A stretch of DNA of 6,055 nucleotides, from assembly GCA_023461495.1 (NCBI GenBank), contig JAEYLA010000270.1, forward strand, positions 1 through 6,055, written 5' to 3'. Positions 1 to 5,360 of the stretch are shown here, piece by piece. The translations under genes were made by a program, and so were the position numbers. The notes beneath the pieces are model-generated. The model was given only the letters and a program-made list of their open reading frames with translations, did not search any database and was not told the DNA's origin. The DNA comes from Bacillota bacterium (GTDB taxonomy: Bacteria; Bacillota; Clostridia; Christensenellales; CAG-138). Every line of letters begins with the position of its first letter. Positions within the stretch are counted from its first letter, which is position 1.

Positions 1-36
1 CATATCCACCAGCAAGCTTTTTGTCCGTTGCTCAAA

Positions 37-73
37 CCCATCCAGCCGGATGCGCTTTTCCGGCTGGGATGGG
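37..73 (-). terminator. Hairpin after ygfK, weak candidate terminator
   Basis: Positions 37-49 (CCCATCCAGCCGG) pair with 60-73 (CCGGCTGGGATGGG), giving 13 pairs with one bulged base around a 10-base loop. The hairpin starts 17 bases past the ygfK stop in the direction of transcription. Only three T follow it on the minus strand (TTTGAGC), so it is a poor intrinsic terminator. It could equally be an intercistronic RNA-stabilising stem if the operon continues past position 1. The plus-strand reading has no T tract. Positions 76-91, overlapping the ygfK stop, also hold a tandem 8-base repeat (AACCGCTT twice). I see no gene in 1-89. Confidence 0.4.
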
Positions 74-89
74 TAAACCGCTTAACCGC

Positions 90-3086
90 TTAGAACAGGT
101 AGCTGTACTCCTGCCGTACGGCGAATATGAGCGCTTCCAGCTCGCGCGGGAGATCCACATCATTGGGTTCGTCAAGGTCGATATCCTTCACGGTGCCGTT
201 GATCCGGAGGCGGTAGCGCGTGCCGCCAAGCGGCAGGAAGCCGGAGTTCGCGCTGTCCCTAAAGTCCTCTTCCGTGTGGAAGAGCGTGGGCTTGACCAAA
301 TACGGCGCATCGTTGTACGGGCAAAAGATGGCGCAGTTGCCGCACTCGTTGCACATACGGTCCACATGCAGGATCTGCCGCATCTCCATACCCGGCACGG
401 TGATGGCAAGGTTTGCCCGGTTGGGGCAGACCTGCGCGCACAGCTCGCACGAGAGGTTGCAGTACAGGCAGCGCTCATTCTCGCGCCCGGCGTTTTCATA
501 CTCAAGCAGCGTGCCGTTCTTTTCGCGGCAGGCCGCGGGCGTCTGGTACGCAACCTCGGGGATGGTAAAGGTGTAGGGCGCGTTGAGAATATGGTCCGCA
601 ACACGCTGCGCATCCGCAATCGCCTCCACAACGGTGGCGGGGCCGCGGTTTGCGTCGCCGATCACATACACGCCCGCGCTGCTTGTCTCAAGCGAAGCGG
701 GATCGACCACGGCGCGGCCGCGCGCATCGGTCTTAATGCTGTTTTCTTCAAACAGAGCCTTGTCCACGCGCTCGCCGACGGCGGCCACGAGGAAATCGCA
801 CGGGAGCTCCACGGTTTCGCCCGTTTCCACAGGGGAACGGCGGCCCGAAGCGTCCGGCGCGCCAAGCGCCATCTTTTTGCAGGTGAGCATGCCGTCCGAC
901 AGGGCGTCGGGGCTTAACAGCTCGCAGAACTCCACGCCGTCCTGGACGGCAAGCTGCAGTTCTTCCTCATCCGCGGGCATATACCGCTTGTTGCGGCGGT
1001 AGACCACGCGCACATGCTCCACGCCCGGCAGGCGCTTTGCGGCGCGTGCGGCGTCCATGGCGGTGTTGCCGCCGCCAACGATGCAGACGTTCTTGCCCAC
1101 TTCGCCGATTTCCTCTTTGCGGCAGGCAATGAGGAAGTCAAGCACGTTCATGGCCCCGCCTGCGCGCAGCTTCAGTTCGCCGGGCGCGTATGCGCCAATG
1201 GCGATGACGACATAATCAAAGCCCTGCGCATGCAGTTCCTTGATGGAGGGGGCGGGCGTGTTGAGCTTGAACTTTACGCCCATTTTCCCAACCAGCTGCA
1301 CGTCTCGCTCGACGCTTGCCGTAGAAATACGGAATTCCGGCACCACATGGCGGACAATGCCGCCCAAGGCGTCCTTTTGCTCATAAAGCGTGACCGGCAT
1401 GCCGGCACGGCCCAGGAAGTATGCTGCCGAAAGGCCCGCGGGGCCGCCGCCGATGACCGCCGCCCGCTGGGAGGAGGTCATGACCGGGGTTTCAAGCTCG
1501 CCCAGGAGCGCTTCGTAACCGCCGCGCGCAGCTTCGAGCTTGGCGTTGCGGATGCGGATGCTTTCTTCATAGTAGCCGCGCGTACATTTGTCCGTACAGT
1601 GGTGCGGGCAGATGCGGCCGGTGATGAAGGGCAGCGGGTTCTTTTCCGTGATGACGCGCAGGGCCTTTAAATACTTGCCCTGGCCCACAAGCGATACATA
1701 CTCGGGAACATCCTGCCCGATGGGGCAGCCGTGCTTGCACGGAGCCGTGAAGCAGGAGAACATGGGCAGCCGCTCGCCAATCTTCTTCGTGGGGGCGGGC
1801 TTTAACTCCTTGGTGTGGTGGCGGTCGGTCAGCGCAGCTTCCGCAAGCCGCTGCACGCGGGAGACGCTTACGCCCGCAAACGGACGGTAGGGAAGGCGCG
1901 CAAGCTCTTCGGCGATCTGCAGCATGCGCTGGTAGCCGCCGGGCTTCAATACGGTGGTGGCGATGGTAATGGGCCAGATGCCGGCCTCATATAGCTTTGT
2001 GATGTTGAACGCGTCCGCGCCGCCGGAGAAGGACAGGCGGAGGCGTCCGTCAAACTGCGCGGTCAGGCGGTTGGCCATTTCAATAGTGAGCGGATAGAGC
2101 GCGCGGCCGGACATGTACATCTCATTGCTCGGAAGCTCGTTTTTCGCAACATCCACGGGGAAGGTGTTGGAGAGCTTCAGGCCAAAGTCCACGGCGTGCT
2201 CCGCCGCAAGCGCGCTCAGGCGCTCGAACATGGGCACCGCGTCCCTGTACTGGAGGTCTTCGCGGAAGTGATGGTCGTCAAACTGGATATAGTCGTACCC
2301 CATCGAGTCAAGGATGCGGCGCGCGGTCTCATACCCAAGGATCGTCGGGTTGCATTTGACGAACGTATGCAGCTTCTTCTCTGAAATCAGGTAGGAAGCG
2401 ATCTTTTCGATTTCCTGCGGCGGGCAGCCGTGCAGGGTGGAGAGCGTGATGGACGTGCAGATATGCGGGCTGATGCTCTCAATGTAGCGGGCGTTCACAT
2501 GCTCGAACAGGCGAAGGTTGCTGATCGCCCATTCCTTACATGTAAGGAACGTCTCGTTGGCGGAAGCATCCTTGAGCCCTTCAATAAACCGGTCTATCTT
2601 GGGAGAGGTGATGCCCGCGTAATCGTAGCCGACGCTCATGTTGAACACAAAGCCGTCTTCATCGCCCAGCCCGAATTCGCGCGCAAGCAGCTTACATAGC
2701 ACCCAGGCCTTGATGTATTCTTCAAGCGCCTGCTCTACGGTAAGCTCCGTGGACCACTCGCAGTTGTAGCCCTCGTCCTCTGCGAGGATGCAGGGACGGG
2801 GCACACAGCGGCTCAGATCCTCGCCATCCATGATCTGGACGGTCTTGAGTTCAAAGAAGCGCGAGCCTGCGTAGTAGCTTGCGACGATATTCTGCGCAAG
2901 CTGCGTATGCGGGCCTGCGGCGGGGCCAAACGGTGTTTCCAGGCTTTCGCGGAAGAGGGAGAGTTTTTTATTCTTGGGCGCGATGTAGGGACGCTCCACG
3001 CCAAACACTGCGTTTTCGTTGGCGCGTTCGGTCAGGATCCATTGCATCAGATCCCCGAAGGGGATGGGCGTCATCCGTTCGGACAT
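90..3086 (-). CDS. ygfK: YgfK-family FAD/NAD(P)H iron-sulfur oxidoreductase (putative selenate reductase subunit)
   Basis: This 998-residue protein matches the YgfK family along its length (about 1030 residues in E. coli), including the near-invariant N-terminal stretch TPFGPAAGPHTQLAQNIV (51-68). Residues about 45-400 form a dihydroorotate-dehydrogenase-like barrel with ELKTV (79-83), HGCPP (219-223) and a C-terminal GG phosphate-site-like loop near 354-355 (SFSGGADAF). Residues about 440-840 resemble the glutamate synthase small subunit: cysteines 445, 450, 454, 493, 497 and 501; the FAD motif GGGPAG (546-551); the NAD(P) motif GGGNTAMDAAR (671-681) with arginines 697-698; and a second FAD motif, VIGDANRG (808-815). 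Two C-terminal 4Fe-4S-type clusters follow, with cysteines 873/876/880/883/887 and 912/915/918/922. No signal peptide or membrane segment is seen, so it is probably cytoplasmic. The start is set by AAGGAGG (3096-3102) nine bases upstream. The selenate reductase label is a prediction from genomic context; a reductive step in anaerobic purine or urate breakdown is a plausible alternative. The reaction cannot be read from the sequence. Confidence 0.95.
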   Translation of the reverse strand: MSERMTPIPFGDLMQWILTERANENAVFGVERPYIAPKNKKLSLFRESLETPFGPAAGPHTQLAQNIVASYYAGSRFFELKTVQIMDGEDLSRCVPRPCILAEDEGYNCEWSTELTVEQALEEYIKAWVLCKLLAREFGLGDEDGFVFNMSVGYDYAGITSPKIDRFIEGLKDASANETFLTCKEWAISNLRLFEHVNARYIESISPHICTSITLSTLHGCPPQEIEKIASYLISEKKLHTFVKCNPTILGYETARRILDSMGYDYIQFDDHHFREDLQYRDAVPMFERLSALAAEHAVDFGLKLSNTFPVDVAKNELPSNEMYMSGRALYPLTIEMANRLTAQFDGRLRLSFSGGADAFNITKLYEAGIWPITIATTVLKPGGYQRMLQIAEELARLPYRPFAGVSVSRVQRLAEAALTDRHHTKELKPAPTKKIGERLPMFSCFTAPCKHGCPIGQDVPEYVSLVGQGKYLKALRVITEKNPLPFITGRICPHHCTDKCTRGYYEESIRIRNAKLEAARGGYEALLGELETPVMTSSQRAAVIGGGPAGLSAAYFLGRAGMPVTLYEQKDALGGIVRHVVPEFRISTASVERDVQLVGKMGVKFKLNTPAPSIKELHAQGFDYVVIAIGAYAPGELKLRAGGAMNVLDFLIACRKEEIGEVGKNVCIVGGGNTAMDAARAAKRLPGVEHVRVVYRRNKRYMPADEEELQLAVQDGVEFCELLSPDALSDGMLTCKKMALGAPDASGRRSPVETGETVELPCDFLVAAVGERVDKALFEENSIKTDARGRAVVDPASLETSSAGVYVIGDANRGPATVVEAIADAQRVADHILNAPYTFTIPEVAYQTPAACREKNGTLLEYENAGRENERCLYCNLSCELCAQVCPNRANLAITVPGMEMRQILHVDRMCNECGNCAIFCPYNDAPYLVKPTLFHTEEDFRDSANSGFLPLGGTRYRLRINGTVKDIDLDEPNDVDLPRELEALIFAVRQEYSYLF

Positions 3087-3120
3087 TGCGGGTTTCCTCC
3101 TTAATTATCGTAAGTACGTT

Positions 3121-3252
3121 GGAGGCGCTGCCTCCAAACCTCCGCTAAAGGAACACGTCCCTTTAGAATCCCAGACATCTATGGCAAGTTTGTTCCCTTT
3201 GCCAAATCTATTCGCTTTCTTTTGCTTCTTTTCTTTCTGGAAAGAAAAGAAG
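3121..3252. repeat. Four-hairpin intergenic element, probable dispersed repeat
   Basis: The ssnA-ygfK gap contains four perfect inverted repeats in a row. They are 3121-3126/3130-3135 (GGAGGC/GCCTCC, 3-base loop), 3145-3151/3160-3166 (CTAAAGG/CCTTTAG, 8-base loop), 3182-3187/3199-3204 (TGGCAA/TTGCCA, 11-base loop) and 3225-3236/3241-3252 (CTTCTTTTCTTT/AAAGAAAAGAAG, a 12-bp stem with a 4-base loop). None is followed by a T tract on either strand, so these are not standard intrinsic terminators. From memory, similar strings of hairpins ending in a pyrimidine/purine stem recur between genes in gut Clostridia, so I read this as a REP- or MITE-like dispersed element. No second copy exists in the window. 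It is probably transcribed in an ssnA-ygfK message, where it may act as a processing or stability site. Its outer boundaries are approximate. Confidence 0.6.
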
Positions 3253-3269
3253 ATCCCCGTAACCTTTCG

Positions 3270-4601
3270 TTAGCCGTTCAACTGCTTCCAGAGCTTCGTG
3301 GTCAGCTCGAGCGTCTTGGCGTTTACGGCTTCCTCGTCACAGCAGGTGAGTTCGCGGTCCTTCATAAGTACGCGGCCGTTTGCAACGGTATGGATGCACT
3401 GCTTGCCGCACATGCCGAACATGATGTGGCCGTCCGCATTAAAGGAGCCAAACGGCGTATATGTCTTGTAATCAAATACCGCGACGTCTGCGGCAGCGCC
3501 CGGTTCGAGAACGCCGAGGGGGGTCTTGAATTCGCGCGCGCCGATCTTGCGGTTGCCGTCAAAGAGCATATTTGTGACTTCCATCCAGCCAACGTTGGGC
3601 ATGCAGGCGTTGTGCTTCTGGATGCAGTTTGCAACCTTGAGGCTCTCGATCATATCGTTGGTGTACGCGTCGGTGCCAAGGCCAAGGAGAATGCCCTTTG
3701 CGTACATTTGCAGGATGGGGGAGCAGCCCACGGCGTTTGACATATTGCTTTCCGGGTTGTTGACGACCATGGTGTTTGTCGCCTTCAACAGATCCATTTC
3801 AGCGGGGCTCATGTGGATGCAGTGACCGGCGATGGTCTTTTCGCCTAAAATGCCCATATCATGCAGGCGGTGTGCGGTGCGCTTGCCGTAGTTCTGCAGG
3901 CTGTCGTACACGTCGTTCATGCCTTCCGCCACATGGATGTGGAAGCCTGCGCCCGCGGGCTTTTCCGCGACGCACTTTTCAAGCGTCTTATCTGAAAGGG
4001 TGAACGCCGCGTGCAGGCCGAACATGCCCTTGACCATATCGGTATCGTCTTTTTGTGCATAGCGGATGAAGTCCACGTTTTCTTTGATGGCGGCGTCGCA
4101 TTTTTCCTTGCCGTCGCGGTCGGAAACCTCATAGCACAGGCAGGTGCGCACGCCGAGTTCCTTTGCAACGTCGGCAATCGCGAACAGGCTGCCTTCGATC
4201 TCCCCGTAGCTCGCATGGTGGTCATAGAGCGTGGTGACACCGTTCTTGATGCTATCCATATACGTCTGGTACGCGGAATAGCGTGTGCCTTCCACATCAA
4301 GATGGCGGTCGATATTCCACCACATGCCGTCGAGAATTTCATAGAAGTTTGTGGGGTTATGACCGTTGATGGAGAGGCCGCGCGCAAATGCGCTGTAAAT
4401 GTGGCTGTGCGCGTTGATCAGACCCGGCATGATCACGCCGCCGCGCGCATCTAAAAATTCCGCATCCGGATATTGCTTCCGCAGGGCGGCCGTCTCGCCT
4501 ACCGCTTTGATCAGGCGGCCTTCGCACAGTACCGCGCCGTTTTCCAAATAGGTGCCGTTTTGATCTCTTGTGAGCAATTTACCATTTCCGATGAGCAGCA
4601 T
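3270..4601 (-). CDS. ssnA: SsnA, amidohydrolase-superfamily putative aminohydrolase
   Basis: This 443-residue protein matches SsnA in length (about 442 in E. coli) and in family signatures such as WWNIDRHLD (94-102), DHHAS (127-131) and ESNMSN (284-289). It has the metal-site pattern of the ATZ/TRZ/guanine-deaminase-like amidohydrolases: HSH (65-67), HIHVAE (221-226, H223 probable ligand and E226 catalytic), H260 in GHCIH, and D311 in GTDAY. The N- and C-terminal strands (about 1-55 and 365-415, with PGAAADVAVFD at 367-377) form the usual composite beta domain. It should hydrolyse a C-N bond in a purine-related heterocycle in the cytoplasm, but the substrate cannot be assigned from sequence. 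AAGGGAGG (4609-4616) lies seven bases upstream of the ATG. It is the first gene of a likely ssnA-ygfK operon. Its leader of about 200 bases contains a terminator, which suggests control by attenuation. All expected metal residues are present, so the gene looks functional. Confidence 0.95.
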   Translation of the reverse strand: MLLIGNGKLLTRDQNGTYLENGAVLCEGRLIKAVGETAALRKQYPDAEFLDARGGVIMPGLINAHSHIYSAFARGLSINGHNPTNFYEILDGMWWNIDRHLDVEGTRYSAYQTYMDSIKNGVTTLYDHHASYGEIEGSLFAIADVAKELGVRTCLCYEVSDRDGKEKCDAAIKENVDFIRYAQKDDTDMVKGMFGLHAAFTLSDKTLEKCVAEKPAGAGFHIHVAEGMNDVYDSLQNYGKRTAHRLHDMGILGEKTIAGHCIHMSPAEMDLLKATNTMVVNNPESNMSNAVGCSPILQMYAKGILLGLGTDAYTNDMIESLKVANCIQKHNACMPNVGWMEVTNMLFDGNRKIGAREFKTPLGVLEPGAAADVAVFDYKTYTPFGSFNADGHIMFGMCGKQCIHTVANGRVLMKDRELTCCDEEAVNAKTLELTTKLWKQLNG

Positions 4602-4663
4602 GCCTATTCCTCCCTTTATGTTTTGGATGTGCCGAATAAAAGAAAAGTATACGTAATGGAAAC

Positions 4664-4699
4664 AAAAAAGAGCGCCGTCCCGTTATTGGGAGAACACTC
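4664..4699 (-). terminator. Intrinsic terminator inside the ssnA leader (attenuator)
   Basis: Read on the minus strand, GAGTGTTCTCCC (4699-4688) pairs with GGGACGGCGCTC (4681-4670) across the loop AATAAC. Eleven of 12 positions pair (three as G-U) with a single C-C mismatch. Six T follow immediately (4669-4664). This is a convincing rho-independent terminator pointing toward ssnA, 62 bases ahead of its ATG and downstream of its probable promoter. No gene on the minus strand ends between the promoter and this site, so it most likely works as a conditional attenuator. The plus-strand reading lacks a T tract. Confidence 0.8.
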
Positions 4700-4781
4700 A
4701 CCGCAAAACCCTCCGCAGGGATCAGCTTGAGTGATAGTCGAAGCCCGTGCGCGCAGCACTTCCTTTCAGCTATCAGTCAAA
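4695..4781 (-). promoter_or_regulatory. Candidate riboswitch-like leader RNA of ssnA, class unknown
   Basis: Minus-strand TTGACTGATAG (4780-4770) pairs with CTATCACTCAA (4737-4727) at 10 of 11 positions, extendable by one U-G pair at 4781/4726. The 32 bases enclosed contain a smaller hairpin: GTGC (4759-4756) with GCAC (4750-4747), or alternatively GAAG (4762-4759) with CTTC (4743-4740) plus a bulged inner stem. The 3' strand of the long stem contains CACTCA (4733-4728), which is fully complementary to TGAGTG (4700-4695). That segment overlaps the 5' base of the terminator. The long stem (terminator allowed) and this alternative pairing (terminator blocked) therefore exclude each other. A short CCC/GGG hairpin (4720-4718 with 4711-4709) sits between them. 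I do not recognise the purine, Moco, TPP, SAM, cobalamin, ZTP, T-box or c-di-GMP consensus. I have an uncertain memory of an ssnA-associated candidate RNA motif from comparative surveys, and this could be an example. The ligand or regulator is unknown; a purine is a guess from context. Confidence 0.6.
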
Positions 4782-4782
4782 T

Positions 4783-4812
4783 TTTCAATTGTACTCGCTT
4801 TTATGGTATTAT
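4783..4812 (+). promoter_or_regulatory. Probable promoter of the GNAT/rsmF-like operon
   Basis: The plus strand reads TGGTATTAT at 4804-4812, a 5-of-6 match to TATAAT with a TGN extended -10 motif. A weak -35 (TTTCAA, 4783-4788) lies 18 bases upstream. The start would be near 4819, about 65 bases before the acetyltransferase ATG. Five of the six -10 bases also belong to the opposite-strand ssnA -10, so polymerase could not occupy both at once. This is weaker than the ssnA promoter. Confidence 0.45.
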
Positions 4813-4837
4813 AGCATGCGGGCAAAGCCCTGCGCAA
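4808..4837 (-). promoter_or_regulatory. Probable ssnA promoter, extended -10
   Basis: On the minus strand TGCTATAAT (4816-4808) combines a perfect TATAAT with the TGN extended -10 motif. The best -35 is weak (TTGCGC, 4837-4832, 18-base spacer, 3 of 6 matches), which an extended -10 can tolerate. Transcription should start near 4801, giving ssnA a leader of about 200 bases that includes the stem at 4781-4726 and the terminator at 4699-4664. Assignment is by motif only. Confidence 0.65.
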
Positions 4838-4850
4838 GGGGGGCTCCCGC
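4818..4850 (+). promoter_or_regulatory. GC-rich stem at the 5' end of the GNAT leader
   Basis: GCGGG (4818-4822) pairs with CCCGC (4846-4850), and AGCCC (4826-4830) pairs with GGGCT (4841-4845). This makes a nearly continuous 10-bp stem with a 3-base bulge (CAA) and a 10-base loop. An alternative fold pairs CCTGCG (4829-4834) with CGCAGG (4848-4853). The stem would sit almost at the 5' end of the predicted mRNA, where such structures often protect transcripts. No T tract follows, so it is not a terminator. The function is inferred. Confidence 0.35.
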
Positions 4851-4884
4851 AGGATATACAAAAAAAATCAGGGGGTGCAAAAAA

Positions 4885-5337
4885 ATGTTTGCTTCCCGGT
4901 GGCATACGGGGATAAGCTCTGAAGCGCTGTCGATCCGCCATACCGTATTCGCGGAGGAGCAGGGTGGGGTGATCGCCGTGCCGGACAGCTTCGACGCGTA
5001 CGCCATGCAGCTGGTAGTAGAGGAGGACGGAGTGCCTGTGGCGTCGGCCCGGCTTGTGCCGGAGGACGGCGGCCTACGGCTTGCGTTCGTTGCGGTGCTG
5101 CCCCAATACCGCGGGCAGGGCTTTGGCGATCTTTGCGTGAGGCAGGCGCTCTATAAGGCGCAGCAAATGAACGCGGCGCATGTATGCATTGACATTTTGG
5201 AACAAAACGTGCCCTATTACCGCGCATTCGGGTTTGAACGCACCTGCGGGCCGGGCGCGGGGATGATCCCCATGCGCGTGGAAACGGCACGCATCCTGTG
5301 GCATCCGCCGTGCAGGGAACAGGAAGAAACGGTTTGA
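4885..5337 (+). CDS. GNAT-family N-acetyltransferase
   Basis: This 150-residue single-domain GNAT protein should transfer an acetyl group from acetyl-CoA to an amine; the substrate is unknown. The N-terminal IRHTVFAEEQGG (17-28) followed by D34 and D37 resembles the YjcF/ElaA-type subgroup. The acetyl-CoA-binding motif A is FVAVLPQYRGQGFGD (68-82), with the R/Q-x-x-G-x-G loop at 76-81. A C-terminal PYYRAFGF (110-117) supplies the usual motif B region and a candidate general-acid tyrosine. The frame is open upstream to an ATG at 4747. I chose the ATG at 4885 because AGGGGGTG (4870-4877) lies just ahead, the fold begins there, and the upstream extension crosses the predicted promoter and is not GNAT-like. 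The stop is 23 bases before the next gene, consistent with an operon. No signal peptide or membrane segment is seen. Confidence 0.88.
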   Translation: MFASRWHTGISSEALSIRHTVFAEEQGGVIAVPDSFDAYAMQLVVEEDGVPVASARLVPEDGGLRLAFVAVLPQYRGQGFGDLCVRQALYKAQQMNAAHVCIDILEQNVPYYRAFGFERTCGPGAGMIPMRVETARILWHPPCREQEETV

Positions 5338-5347
5338 TGGAAGAACA

Positions 5348-5355
5348 GGGAGGAG
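5348..5355 (+). promoter_or_regulatory. Ribosome binding site that sets the rsmF-like start
   Basis: GGGAGGAG ends five bases before the ATG at 5361, a standard spacing. A competing in-frame ATG at 5337 overlaps the GNAT stop (TGATG). It would place this Shine-Dalgarno inside the coding sequence and add eight residues (MEEQGGER) that look like leader rather than family sequence. The 5361 start is therefore preferred. Confidence 0.75.
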
Positions 5356-5360
5356 AACGC

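Noticed and set aside
21..917. Long open frame on the plus strand (298 codons) opposite ygfK, and similar antisense frames at 1014-1670 and 4011-4454
   Set aside because: They lie wholly opposite ygfK or ssnA, show no family motifs, are rich in Ala/Arg/Gly as expected of GC-rich shadows, and lack convincing ribosome binding sites.
3225..3252. 12-bp stem as an intrinsic terminator for ssnA
   Set aside because: The stem is AT-rich and is followed by CAAAAG on the minus strand and ATCCCC on the plus strand, so there is no T tract.
3019..3273. 84-codon plus-strand open frame covering the ssnA-ygfK gap
   Set aside because: Its product is a translation of the hairpin element and antisense ygfK bases. 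It has no ribosome binding site, and the Phe/Lys-rich end comes from the 12-bp stem.
90..4601. Selenocysteine (in-frame TGA) in ygfK or ssnA, considered because of the selenium-linked family names
   Set aside because: Both reading frames are full family length and uninterrupted, so no recoded TGA is needed.
4695..4801. Purine (guanine/adenine) riboswitch in the ssnA leader
   Set aside because: The conserved junction and loop sequences of the purine aptamer (TATA-type J1/2, paired kissing loops, GGATATGG-like segment) are not present. Moco, TPP, SAM, ZTP, glycine and c-di-GMP consensus elements were also looked for and not found.
4747..4884. N-terminal extension of the GNAT gene to the ATG at 4747
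   Set aside because: It crosses the predicted promoters, has no good Shine-Dalgarno and adds 46 residues unlike the family, while the ATG at 4885 has AGGGGGTG ahead of it.
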